NCBI GenBank assembly: GCA_964489215.1
Contig: CAZAYB010000024.1
Location: forward strand, 1 to 21,910
DNA: 21,910 nucleotides
Reading direction: 5' to 3'
Source of the DNA: CAZAYB01 sp964489215
Lineage (GTDB): Bacteria > Planctomycetota > Phycisphaerae > Sedimentisphaerales > Anaerohalosphaeraceae
Shown here: positions 15,001-21,910 of the stretch, piece by piece
Position numbering within the stretch: position 1 is the first letter of the stretch
How the letters are laid out: the number at the start of each line of letters is the position of its first letter
Notes under the pieces: generated by a model
What the model saw: only the letters and a program-made list of their open reading frames with translations
Told to the model about the DNA's origin: nothing
The model's database searches: none
Made by a program: the position numbers and the translations under genes

Positions 15001-16545
15001 ATGTCTGAAAAACTTAAATCAACCATTCAACAGCAGGTTGAAAAACTAAAAAAAGAAAACCAGGTACTTAAAAAAGAGCTTGCAAACCAAAAGTATCATT
15101 TTTCTGTTATCTGTGATTATGCCGCAGATGCGATTTGCAGACTTGATACAAAATTCAGACATGTCTTCGTAAACAAAATGATGTGCAGGGTAAGCGGAAT
15201 TGCTTACGAAAAATATATCGGAAAAACAGCTCGCCAGCTCGGCTTCCCTGATTATCTCTGCGATACCTGGGACCAGATGAACACAAAGGTAATCGAAACT
15301 GCCCAGCCCCAAAACAGGGAATTCCTTTATGATTATAAAGACCATAAAGTATTTTATCATGCCCTGACAGTGCCGGAATTCGATGAAAATGGAAACATAT
15401 CAGGACTGCTTGTAATCTGTCGGGATATCTCTGAACGCAAACAGTTCCAACTGCAGCTGCAGCAAACCAAGGAAAATTTATCCGCCCTGCTCGATGCCAC
15501 CAGTGACATAGCCCTCTTGATTGACACAAAAGGGAAAATATTAATAATTAATGATGAAGCCGCAAATCAACTTGGCGGAACAGTGCAGTCTCTTCAGCGA
15601 AAGTGCGCATACGATTGTTTCGACCAGCAAACCGCAAAATCGCGAAAGAAAATCAATGATGAGGTCATAAGAACGGGAAAAGCCGTAAGATTCGAGGACC
15701 AGAGACTTGGCAGAGATTTTGAGCATAGCGTTTATCCTGTATTCGATGACAATAATAATGTTACAAGACTGGCGATTTTCTCAAAAGATGTTACACAGTT
15801 CAAAAAGGCTCAGACTGAAATAAAGGAATTCCATCAGAAAATGTTCCGGGCTGAACAGCTTGCCTCTCTCGGAACATTAAGCGCAACTATGGCACATGAA
15901 TTAAATCAGCCCCTCACAGTCTTAAAACTACTCATCCAGCAGACACAAAGAGCACTGAAATCTGATAATATTGACAAAAAACAGATTGCTGAAAATATTA
16001 ACGATTGCCTGGTGCAAACGGAAAACGCATCTGTAATAGTCGATAGATTCAGAAATTATGCCAGAAAATCTTCAGTCGCTGGAAACGACACTGTAAACAT
16101 CTCCAAAGTTGCCGAAAGGGTAGTCAGCATACTGCAGGAAAGGGCCGAAAAGGCTGGCTTGAAAATCACCGTCGAAATGGAGCAGATTCAAAATGTCAAT
16201 TTCAAAATCAATCTCGCTGAACTCGAACAGATTTTTTTCATCTTAATTCAGAACGCTGTTCAGGCCTGTAATGACTCGAAATGCCAACTGAAACTAAAAG
16301 CCTTTCTAACCAAAGATCAAACTTTCGTACTTTCTGCCGAAGACAGCTGCGGCGGTATAAAAAAGGAAAATGTTGAAAAAATCTTTGAACCATTTTTCAC
16401 AACAAAACCCCGTAATGTGGGAACAGGACTTGGCTTGACAATTTTGGAGCGAATTGTCGCCAAATATTATGGAACAGTAAATGTGGATAGTAAACAGGGA
16501 AGCGGAACAAAATTTACTGTCAAAATGAAATTAAGGAGCAAGTAA
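15001..16545 (+). CDS. Soluble PAS-PAS sensor histidine kinase
   Basis: A 514-residue kinase with no signal peptide or membrane helix, so it senses in the cytosol. Order: coiled-coil start (1-30), PAS domain one with a PAC-like ending (about 33-147, ICRDISERKQ), PAS domain two (about 158-268, FSKDVTQFKKA), HisKA helix with phospho-acceptor His299 in TMAHELNQPL, then the ATPase domain with N-box Asn418 (IQNAVQA), a G1 region D448-SCGGI, F-box FEPFFTTK and G2 GTGLGL (475-480). The HELNQPL dimerisation motif is of the NtrB/FixL kind. The PAS domains lack an obvious haem or flavin signature, so the signal is unknown. It is preceded closely by the S24 regulator and followed 17 bp later by its likely response regulator. 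Confidence 0.93.
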   Translation: MSEKLKSTIQQQVEKLKKENQVLKKELANQKYHFSVICDYAADAICRLDTKFRHVFVNKMMCRVSGIAYEKYIGKTARQLGFPDYLCDTWDQMNTKVIETAQPQNREFLYDYKDHKVFYHALTVPEFDENGNISGLLVICRDISERKQFQLQLQQTKENLSALLDATSDIALLIDTKGKILIINDEAANQLGGTVQSLQRKCAYDCFDQQTAKSRKKINDEVIRTGKAVRFEDQRLGRDFEHSVYPVFDDNNNVTRLAIFSKDVTQFKKAQTEIKEFHQKMFRAEQLASLGTLSATMAHELNQPLTVLKLLIQQTQRALKSDNIDKKQIAENINDCLVQTENASVIVDRFRNYARKSSVAGNDTVNISKVAERVVSILQERAEKAGLKITVEMEQIQNVNFKINLAELEQIFFILIQNAVQACNDSKCQLKLKAFLTKDQTFVLSAEDSCGGIKKENVEKIFEPFFTTKPRNVGTGLGLTILERIVAKYYGTVNVDSKQGSGTKFTVKMKLRSK

Positions 16546-16562
16546 ACCGGAGGAACAAAAAC

Positions 16563-17168
16563 TTGGAACAGAAGAAAATTTCAATTTACCTCATCGATGA
16601 CGAACCGGAGTTGTTAAAGGCGGTAACAAAAACTTTCAGGCATAAAAACAACTGGAAAGTCAAATGTTTTGAAAACGCCGAAAAATGTCTTGAAAAATTG
16701 AAGAAAGCCCCCCCAGACCTCATTGTCGCTGATGTTAACCTCCCGGGCTTGAGCGGCCTGGATATTCTCAAAAGAGTAAAAATGCAAAACCCTGCCGTAC
16801 CGGTTCTTTTAATCACAGGTTACGGTGATATACCCATGGCTGTAAAGGCCGTAAAAGAAGGAGCTTTTGACTTCATTGAAAAGCCCTTTGACGAAAAGGT
16901 TTTGATAAATGCCGTTGAAAAAGCCGTTAAAAAGAGAACTTATTTTATAAAAGCAAACCAAAAAGGCCTCACAAAGTCGGAAATAAAGGTTATAAATCAG
17001 ATATCAATAGGAAAAACAAACAAGGAAATTGCTTTTGAAATGGGAAGGTCAGTCAGAACTATCGAAAATCACAGATACAGGCTAATGAAAAAGCTTGATG
17101 TGGACAATGTAGCAGACCTTATTAAAAAAGCAGTCGATATGGGACTGTGTTCCGTAAACAGCCCATAA
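16563..17168 (+). CDS. FixJ-type response regulator (receiver + LuxR HTH)
   Basis: A 201-residue two-domain DNA-binding regulator. The receiver (about 6-122) has the acidic pair Asp12/Asp13, phospho-acceptor Asp57 in VADVNLPGLSG, Thr85 in LLITGYGDIPMAVKAVKEGAFDF and Lys107 in EKPF, the pattern of the FixJ group. The C-terminal LuxR-type helix-turn-helix (about 134-195) includes LTKSEIKVINQISIGKTNKEIA and SVRTIENHRYRLMKKLDV. TTG start at 16563, with GGAGGA ending 8 nt before it. It should be phosphorylated by the adjacent kinase and control promoters that cannot be read from the gene alone; lptD downstream is a natural candidate. Confidence 0.93.
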   Translation: MEQKKISIYLIDDEPELLKAVTKTFRHKNNWKVKCFENAEKCLEKLKKAPPDLIVADVNLPGLSGLDILKRVKMQNPAVPVLLITGYGDIPMAVKAVKEGAFDFIEKPFDEKVLINAVEKAVKKRTYFIKANQKGLTKSEIKVINQISIGKTNKEIAFEMGRSVRTIENHRYRLMKKLDVDNVADLIKKAVDMGLCSVNSP

Positions 17169-17249
17169 ACACATCAAAGGACCGTTTGGGAAAATTAATT
17201 CACAATAAACTCTCTTGTTTTTGGGATTTTCCTCCTGCAAATACTTTTT

Positions 17250-17282
17250 TTGACTGGAATTGCTTACTGTTAGCTATATAAT
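17250..17282 (+). promoter_or_regulatory. Possible promoter elements upstream of lptD
   Basis: TTGACT (17250-17255) and a perfect TATAAT (17277-17282) are both present but 21 bp apart, longer than sigma70 prefers. Either the -35 box is not used and an activator such as the upstream response regulator compensates, or this is chance. The 192-bp gap from the response-regulator stop to lptD makes a separate promoter likely. Confidence 0.35.
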
Positions 17283-17315
17283 CACTAAAAATACCCGGGG
17301 TTAAGCTCTATACTT

Positions 17316-17325
17316 ACCTCGAGGT
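17316..17325. repeat. Perfect 10-bp palindrome in the lptD leader
   Basis: ACCTCGAGGT is its own reverse complement and lies 34 bp after the TATAAT box and 35 bp before the lptD start. Its location fits a regulator site or a small leader hairpin. A 10-bp palindrome can also occur by chance, so this is only a candidate. Confidence 0.35.
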
Positions 17326-17360
17326 GGGCAAATATTAACTTTATTTACAGGGCATGACCA

Positions 17361-20300
17361 ATGAAAAAAACCGGTAAACTTCTGGTAATGACGTTGGTCG
17401 GTCTTGGCGGGTTCACTTTATGTGCCGGTCAGGGACGACTGGGAGACTACTTTCAGGGACAGGACCTGCATCTAAGCGCCGAAAGCGTGATGCATAATGC
17501 CCCGAAAAAAGATCAGCAGATAATGATCTTTCAAAATGGGTTTTCTATGAGCATTACAGGAAATCGACTAAAAAGCGATTCCGCTGTACTATGGCTCGAT
17601 AAGAAAACTGACCAGTACAGAGGCTCCATAAACGTCTCATACAACGCCAGAGTATATCTCCAGGGAAACGTCTCTCTTAAAAAAATGGCCGCCTCAAAAT
17701 CATCCGCTCTTGACAGAACAATTATCGACAAAGGACATTCTCTGGTTGCAAGGTTCCCCGTAAGCGGCGGGGTCTTTATAACTGCCGAAAATAAAAGACA
17801 GGTAACTTTGGAACAGCTCGAAAAGATAAATATCTTCAATGATGCCCTAAAATATGCTCAGCCTGTTAAAATGTCCCCTCTGTTAAACCCAGAAGCCCTT
17901 GTTCCGGGAATAAGGCACCGCGGAATGGCGCAAAAAGAACAGGTCATCGCTAAAGATAAAAGCTGGCAGCAGACCGACGTACTCGGCTTGCCTGCCGAAA
18001 AAACAGGTACACAGGCTCAGCCCCTGCAAAAATCCCGGGAAAAGCCCCAAAAACCTGAATATCAGTATCCTGTAAACATAGCCGGTATGTGGGAACCCGG
18101 ACCGGAAATAAGAAGTGAGCCCGGCCCGGACGGCAAAACAATAACAACTGTGATAGGGCGGGTCTATTTATGGCAGAAAAGGTCCGATTCAGGAGACGTA
18201 CTCGAGTTTCAGGCTGATAATGCCGTTCTTTTCAGCGAAGGAAAAATGAACAAAAGCCGGGAAGATTCCGGAAGCGACCTCGGCTTTGCAAATGTTAACG
18301 CTGTCTATCTCAGAGGAAATATCGTAATGACTGAGATGGACAGAACTGTCAGGGCTGACGAATTCTATTACGATTTCCAGAAAAGACAAGGACTCGCGGT
18401 TAACGCATCCCTGAGAACCTTCGACGAAAAAAGAAAAATACCCGTTTACCTTCGCGCAGAAACAATGAGGCAGGTTTCAGAAAATGTCTTCGAAGCTGAA
18501 GATATCGTACTTACAAGCAGTGAATTTTACGTTCCCCAGGTCGCACTTAACGCCTCCAGTATTGTAGTTACTGACCTTTCCGGAATACAGGCCAGACAGC
18601 TGCCCCAGGGCTACGATCAGGATGATAAATTTGACGCAGTATTAAAGGATGTAACATTAAAGCTTGATCAGATGCCCGTTTTCTACTGGCCAAAAATAAG
18701 AACTAACCTTCAAAGGCCGGACATACCGATCAAGAGACTCAGCGGAGGTTACGATAGCGAATTTGGTGCTACTGTTGAAACAAGATGGCACCTTTCAAGG
18801 CTCTTGGGCAGAAAAGAACCACCAGGGGTCGACAGTACCCTGGCTGTGGACTATTATGGAAAAAGGGGCTCAGGAGCAGGCGCAGAAATAAAGTACAAAA
18901 ATGCCGATTATTACGGATTCCTAAAAGGCTATATGCTCGATGACAGGGGAACTGACGACCTCGGAAATACAGAAAGCAGAAGAAACATAGACTCTAAGGA
19001 AGACCTCAGGGGAAGGTTCAAATGGAGACACAGACATTACCTGCCCTATGACTGGCAGCTGACTATGGAAGTTGCATACGCCTCCGACAGAAACTTCATC
19101 GAGTGGTTCTACAGAAACGAGTTTGACACTGGCAAAGAACAGGAAACTCTCGTACACCTTAAAAGAATAAAGGATAACTGGGGGTTTTCTGTGCTCGGTA
19201 AATTCAGAATTAATGATCATGCCACACAAACTGAAGAACTCCCGACTGTGGAATATCACCTGAAAGGACTTTCACTTTGGGACCATCAGCTTACTCTATA
19301 CAGTGACACTCAGATCAGCAGGCTGAGAACAAGATACGAATTCGGAACTGAAGGCCCAAGACCCGAAAAATTCCACACCTTTATATCAACAAGAAACCAA
19401 ATAGATGCACCGTTAATGATTGGAACCATGAAAGTCGTACCATTTGTCGCAGGTACCTACGGCTTTGAAGATCAGGATTTCGCAGGTTTCAATACTCAGC
19501 TCGACGGAACCGCCGCAAACGCCGAGGACAATGTCTATCTCGGAGAAGCAGGCTTAAGACTCGCAACTCAGTTCTGGAAATCTGACCCATCCGCAAAGTC
19601 AAGGCTCTGGGATATAAACGGACTAAGACACATCATAAAACCGCACGCTGAAGTTGTATATTATGAACCAAGCGATTCGGTAATCGATATGCGACAAAGC
19701 ATAAACCTCGGCGTCCTGCAAAGATGGCAGACACACAGAGGAACAGAAAAAAATCAAAGAACTCTCGACTGGATGAGACTTGATATCAATGCCACCTGGC
19801 TAAATGACAGACTCGGTTCTGAATATGGACCCGCAAGTTTTATATGGAACAACAACTCCATACCTGTACTGCTTAGAAAAAACGCCATCGATTATGGTAT
19901 TCTAAGAAATTCCATCACCGCTGACTACCTCTGGAGAGTCTCCGACACCTTAAACGTACTAAGCGATATGAATTACGATATGCAAAGCGGGGTTGTTCAG
20001 CAGTTTAATTTCGGTATGAGCAGATTCATCTTCCCTGATATAAGTTATTATATAGGAAGCAGATATCTAAAACGCCTGACACTTAACATACCACAGGACA
20101 ACGTTTACGAAAAAGGGTCACATTCTGTAGTCACCTCAATGTCATATCAGCTTAACGAAAGATACACCCTCGCTGTGGCTCAGGAATACAATTTTGATTT
20201 CGGTGAGAATGTAACCACTGAAATAACTTTATTAAGAAAGTATCACCGAATGTACTACGGACTGACCTTCGAAAGGGATGATTCAAGGGACAGAGACTCC

Positions 20301-20393
20301 TTAAACTTCAGTATTTGGCCCGAAGGTGTCAGTGAGCTTGCTTACGGCCAAAGGGAATACATAGCATTAACTTCAAGGAGTATGGCTGAATAA
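17361..20393 (+). CDS. lptD: LPS-assembly outer-membrane barrel LptD
   Basis: A 1010-residue protein with a Sec signal peptide (about 1-23, LGGFTLCAGQ), a periplasmic OstA/LptA-like part and a large C-terminal barrel. The barrel start is recognisable at DQMPVFYWPKIRTNL...IKRLSGGYDSEFGATVETRW (about 436-475); later come SDRNFIEWFYRNEFD and EELPTVEYHL, both typical of LptD, and strand-rich sequence to the end. Two OstA-like stretches, about 70-103 and 284-323, share the pattern AVL...VYLxGN, separated by a Pro/Lys/Gln-rich linker (about 190-260). I see no cysteine after Cys21, so the disulphides essential in E. coli LptD are absent. It should work with the LptE-like lipoprotein encoded at 13040. 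Longer than E. coli LptD (784). Confidence 0.88.
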   Translation: MKKTGKLLVMTLVGLGGFTLCAGQGRLGDYFQGQDLHLSAESVMHNAPKKDQQIMIFQNGFSMSITGNRLKSDSAVLWLDKKTDQYRGSINVSYNARVYLQGNVSLKKMAASKSSALDRTIIDKGHSLVARFPVSGGVFITAENKRQVTLEQLEKINIFNDALKYAQPVKMSPLLNPEALVPGIRHRGMAQKEQVIAKDKSWQQTDVLGLPAEKTGTQAQPLQKSREKPQKPEYQYPVNIAGMWEPGPEIRSEPGPDGKTITTVIGRVYLWQKRSDSGDVLEFQADNAVLFSEGKMNKSREDSGSDLGFANVNAVYLRGNIVMTEMDRTVRADEFYYDFQKRQGLAVNASLRTFDEKRKIPVYLRAETMRQVSENVFEAEDIVLTSSEFYVPQVALNASSIVVTDLSGIQARQLPQGYDQDDKFDAVLKDVTLKLDQMPVFYWPKIRTNLQRPDIPIKRLSGGYDSEFGATVETRWHLSRLLGRKEPPGVDSTLAVDYYGKRGSGAGAEIKYKNADYYGFLKGYMLDDRGTDDLGNTESRRNIDSKEDLRGRFKWRHRHYLPYDWQLTMEVAYASDRNFIEWFYRNEFDTGKEQETLVHLKRIKDNWGFSVLGKFRINDHATQTEELPTVEYHLKGLSLWDHQLTLYSDTQISRLRTRYEFGTEGPRPEKFHTFISTRNQIDAPLMIGTMKVVPFVAGTYGFEDQDFAGFNTQLDGTAANAEDNVYLGEAGLRLATQFWKSDPSAKSRLWDINGLRHIIKPHAEVVYYEPSDSVIDMRQSINLGVLQRWQTHRGTEKNQRTLDWMRLDINATWLNDRLGSEYGPASFIWNNNSIPVLLRKNAIDYGILRNSITADYLWRVSDTLNVLSDMNYDMQSGVVQQFNFGMSRFIFPDISYYIGSRYLKRLTLNIPQDNVYEKGSHSVVTSMSYQLNERYTLAVAQEYNFDFGENVTTEITLLRKYHRMYYGLTFERDDSRDRDSLNFSIWPEGVSELAYGQREYIALTSRSMAE

Positions 20394-20458
20394 GCCTTAT
20401 AATGAACAAAATTGTTACTAAATGAATATATGGTATTAATCTTTGAAAGGGTAAATTA

Positions 20459-21409
20459 GTGGCGTTAGTTGACTCAAAAAAAATGTTCGAAATGGCCTAC
20501 AATAATGGATATGCTGTAGGAGCTTTTAATGTAAACAATATGGAGATTACACAGGGTATTATAAAGGCTATAGGCGAAAAAAAGGCGCCCTTGATTTTGC
20601 AGATTTCAAGAGGAGCAAGGCAATATGCCAGCATGAGCTATCTTCGTGCTATTATCGATGTCGCCGTAGAAGAAAATCCCGATATCCCGATCTGTATGCA
20701 CCTTGACCATGGCGATACATTTGAAACCTGTAAACAGTGCGTAGATGATGGGTTCACCTCTGTAATGATCGATGGTTCCCACCATTCATTCCAGGATAAC
20801 ATTAAGGTTACAAAGCAGGTCGTCGAATATGCTCATGATCACGGGGTAACCGTCGAAGCTGAGCTAGGACAGCTCGGAGGCATCGAAGAAGATGTCGTGG
20901 GGGTCGCTGCCGATGACATTGCAAATCACCTGACTGACCCTGACCAGGTCGTAGAATTTGTCGAAAAGACTAATTGTGACTCGCTCGCAGTTGCTATCGG
21001 TACCAGCCACGGGGCCTACAAGTTCAAAACTGAACCTAAGCTCGCTTTTGACGTAATTGAAGAAGTAGGCAAAAGGCTCCCGGGTTTCCCGCTCGTTATG
21101 CACGGTTCAAGCAGTGTACTAAAAGAGTTCAAGGACCTCATCAATAAATACGGCGGAGCAATGCCAGACGCCATGGGAGTACCTGAAGATGCGATAACAA
21201 AAGCATCAAAAATGGCTATTTGCAAGGTAAATATTGATACTGATCTTAGAATGGCATTAACTGCAAAGATAAGACAGGTTTTTGCCGAAAAACCAGAAGA
21301 GTTCGACCCAAGAAAATACCTCGGACCAGGTAGAGAAGCTATTTATGAAATGGTAATGCACAAGATTGACGTTCTCGGATGTGCTGGAAAAGCAGCAGAA
21401 TGCAGCTGA
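20459..21409 (+). CDS. fba: Class II fructose-bisphosphate aldolase
   Basis: A zinc-dependent aldolase of 316 residues that cleaves fructose-1,6-bisphosphate to DHAP and glyceraldehyde-3-phosphate (and the reverse). Seen: GAFNVNNMEITQ (21-32), HLDHGDTFETC with Asp83 (proton transfer) and zinc ligand His84, EAELGQLGG with Glu135, AIGTSHGAYK with His184, and VMHGSSSV with His215, the complete class II metal and phosphate site. The C-terminus has KVNIDTDLRMALTAKIR, typical of the family. GTG start at 20459, preceded by AAAGGG. A 65-bp gap separates it from lptD, and a GC-rich hairpin follows it. Whether it is co-transcribed with lptD is not clear. Confidence 0.95.
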   Translation: MALVDSKKMFEMAYNNGYAVGAFNVNNMEITQGIIKAIGEKKAPLILQISRGARQYASMSYLRAIIDVAVEENPDIPICMHLDHGDTFETCKQCVDDGFTSVMIDGSHHSFQDNIKVTKQVVEYAHDHGVTVEAELGQLGGIEEDVVGVAADDIANHLTDPDQVVEFVEKTNCDSLAVAIGTSHGAYKFKTEPKLAFDVIEEVGKRLPGFPLVMHGSSSVLKEFKDLINKYGGAMPDAMGVPEDAITKASKMAICKVNIDTDLRMALTAKIRQVFAEKPEEFDPRKYLGPGREAIYEMVMHKIDVLGCAGKAAECS

Positions 21410-21430
21410 TAAGCTCATAAAATAAGACAT

Positions 21431-21456
21431 AGCCCCTCGGTTGAGGCCGGGGGGCT
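21431..21456 (+). terminator. GC-rich hairpin after the aldolase gene
   Basis: AGCCCCTCGG (21431-21440) and CCGGGGGGCT (21447-21456) form a 10-pair stem with one G-U pair around a 6-nt loop, 22 bp after the aldolase stop. No run of T follows (CTAAATTAAC), so it may stop transcription only partly or protect the 3' end. Confidence 0.6.
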
Positions 21457-21468
21457 CTAAATTAACGC

Positions 21469-21505
21469 CCGATAATCTGCAGCTTAAAAATTTGTATATT
21501 ATCGG
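21469..21505. repeat. Inverted repeat CCGATAAT / ATTATCGG
   Basis: Perfect 8-bp arms (21469-21476 and 21498-21505) around a 21-nt spacer, between the aldolase hairpin and the last gene. It could be an operator with widely spaced half-sites or a long-loop stem. Nothing else is evident in 21457-21638. Confidence 0.4.
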
Positions 21506-21638
21506 TTGTTAATCAATAAGATTTGCATGACCGCAAAAATGAATTTTTAAAGATGCTCTGAATTGGAAGTTCCCGTTATAGTTATTTCGTTAAAATAATG
21601 CCATGGTGTAAAAGCCGTGATAATAAAAAGGTTTGTTT

Positions 21639-21910
21639 ATGAATTTTAAAAAATACGCAGCTGATATAAAATTGGGTTTGTCTTTATTTCTTATAATAGC
21701 AGCCTGGTCCTGCGCCCAAATTAACAATACCGGGTCTGAAAAAAAATCTCAGCCCCTCGTACTTGCACAAAGCTCCGCAATTAAAACCGACCAGCCAAAA
21801 CAGGTAAAGGTGGGGAAAGCCGTTCCAAGGGACGCAATCGCTGGAATATATACCTCGATACTAAACGGCGACTTCGCAACTGCAAAGCAGATTCTAAATA
21901 ACGCTGATAT
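21639..21910 (+). CDS. Secreted/lipoprotein of unknown function, 3' end outside window
   Basis: The first 90 codons of a gene that continues past the window. An N-terminal hydrophobic signal (about 11-25) ends AAWSC, which could be a lipobox although Trp at -2 is unusual, so ordinary Sec secretion is also possible. A low-complexity Ser/Lys/Gln-rich linker follows (about 30-65), then the start of a helical region, AIAGIYTSILNGDFATAKQILNNAD, that reads like a TPR-type helix pair. AAAAAGG lies 7 nt before the ATG. Too little is visible to name a family. Confidence 0.7.
   Translation, partial: MNFKKYAADIKLGLSLFLIIAAWSCAQINNTGSEKKSQPLVLAQSSAIKTDQPKQVKVGKAVPRDAIAGIYTSILNGDFATAKQILNNAD

Noticed and set aside
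15001..16545. Oxygen-sensing FixL because its partner looks like FixJ
   Set aside because: Neither PAS domain shows a recognisable haem-binding pattern; the FixJ resemblance is only at the level of the receiver and HTH architecture.
17180..17235. GGAAAAT...ATTTTCC pair after the response regulator as a terminator
   Set aside because: Seven-bp arms around a loop of over 30 nt with no T-tract; too weak to call.
1..21910. CRISPR arrays, tRNA/rRNA genes, insertion sequences
   Set aside because: No regularly spaced repeats, no tRNA-like cloverleaf or rRNA segments noticed, and no transposase or flanking direct repeats seen by reading through.

Overview
The window reads as a contiguous piece of chromosome from a diderm (Gram-negative-type) bacterium of moderate to low GC. 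It carries an LptD-type outer-membrane barrel, an LptE-type lipoprotein and a BamD-type TPR protein, so LPS or LPS-like export and outer-membrane assembly are present. The mixture (TRAP importer, class II aldolase, rhamnose isomerase, orphan ParA next to NusB, many GTG/TTG starts with strong Shine-Dalgarno sites) fits an anaerobic sugar fermenter, possibly Planctomycetota/Phycisphaerae. That taxonomic guess rests on gene content and style only. There are no rRNA, tRNA, CRISPR, transposase or phage structural genes.

Layout. 1-1507 (+): nusB and an orphan parA, overlapping by ATGA behind a good sigma70-type promoter. 1722-4397 (-): a YghZ/AKR14-type aldo/keto reductase and an AsmA-like membrane-anchored protein. 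4449-5992 (+): fetA-fetB, an ABC exporter pair of the YbbL/YbbM type. 5989-10297 (-): a long transaldolase-family protein with its own promoter, downstream of a complete tripartite TRAP transporter (dctM, dctQ, dctP). 10549-11817 (+): rhaA, divergent from the TRAP operon, with the two candidate promoters physically overlapping. 11966-13582 (+): bamD-like and lptE-like genes. 13734-13928 (-): a small unknown gene. 14208-17168 (+): a three-gene regulatory cassette of a cleavable XRE/S24 (LexA/CI-like) regulator, a soluble PAS-PAS histidine kinase and a FixJ-type response regulator. 17361-20393 (+): lptD. 20459-21409 (+): class II fructose-bisphosphate aldolase and a GC-rich hairpin. 21639-end (+): start of a secreted or lipoprotein gene cut by the window edge.

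How the genes may work together. Two themes stand out. One is carbon uptake: the TRAP importer and rhaA sit back to back, with a variant transaldolase, an aldose/glyceraldehyde-type reductase and a class II aldolase nearby, but no rhamnulokinase or rhamnulose-1-phosphate aldolase in view. The other is outer-membrane biogenesis: bamD, lptE and lptD are split by the S24 regulator / kinase / response-regulator cassette. I consider that cassette the most interesting object here. It combines a self-cleaving one-component repressor with a cytosolic two-component pair, in the middle of an LPS-export neighbourhood, and could be an envelope-state switch. That role is inference from position; the domains and catalytic residues are seen directly.
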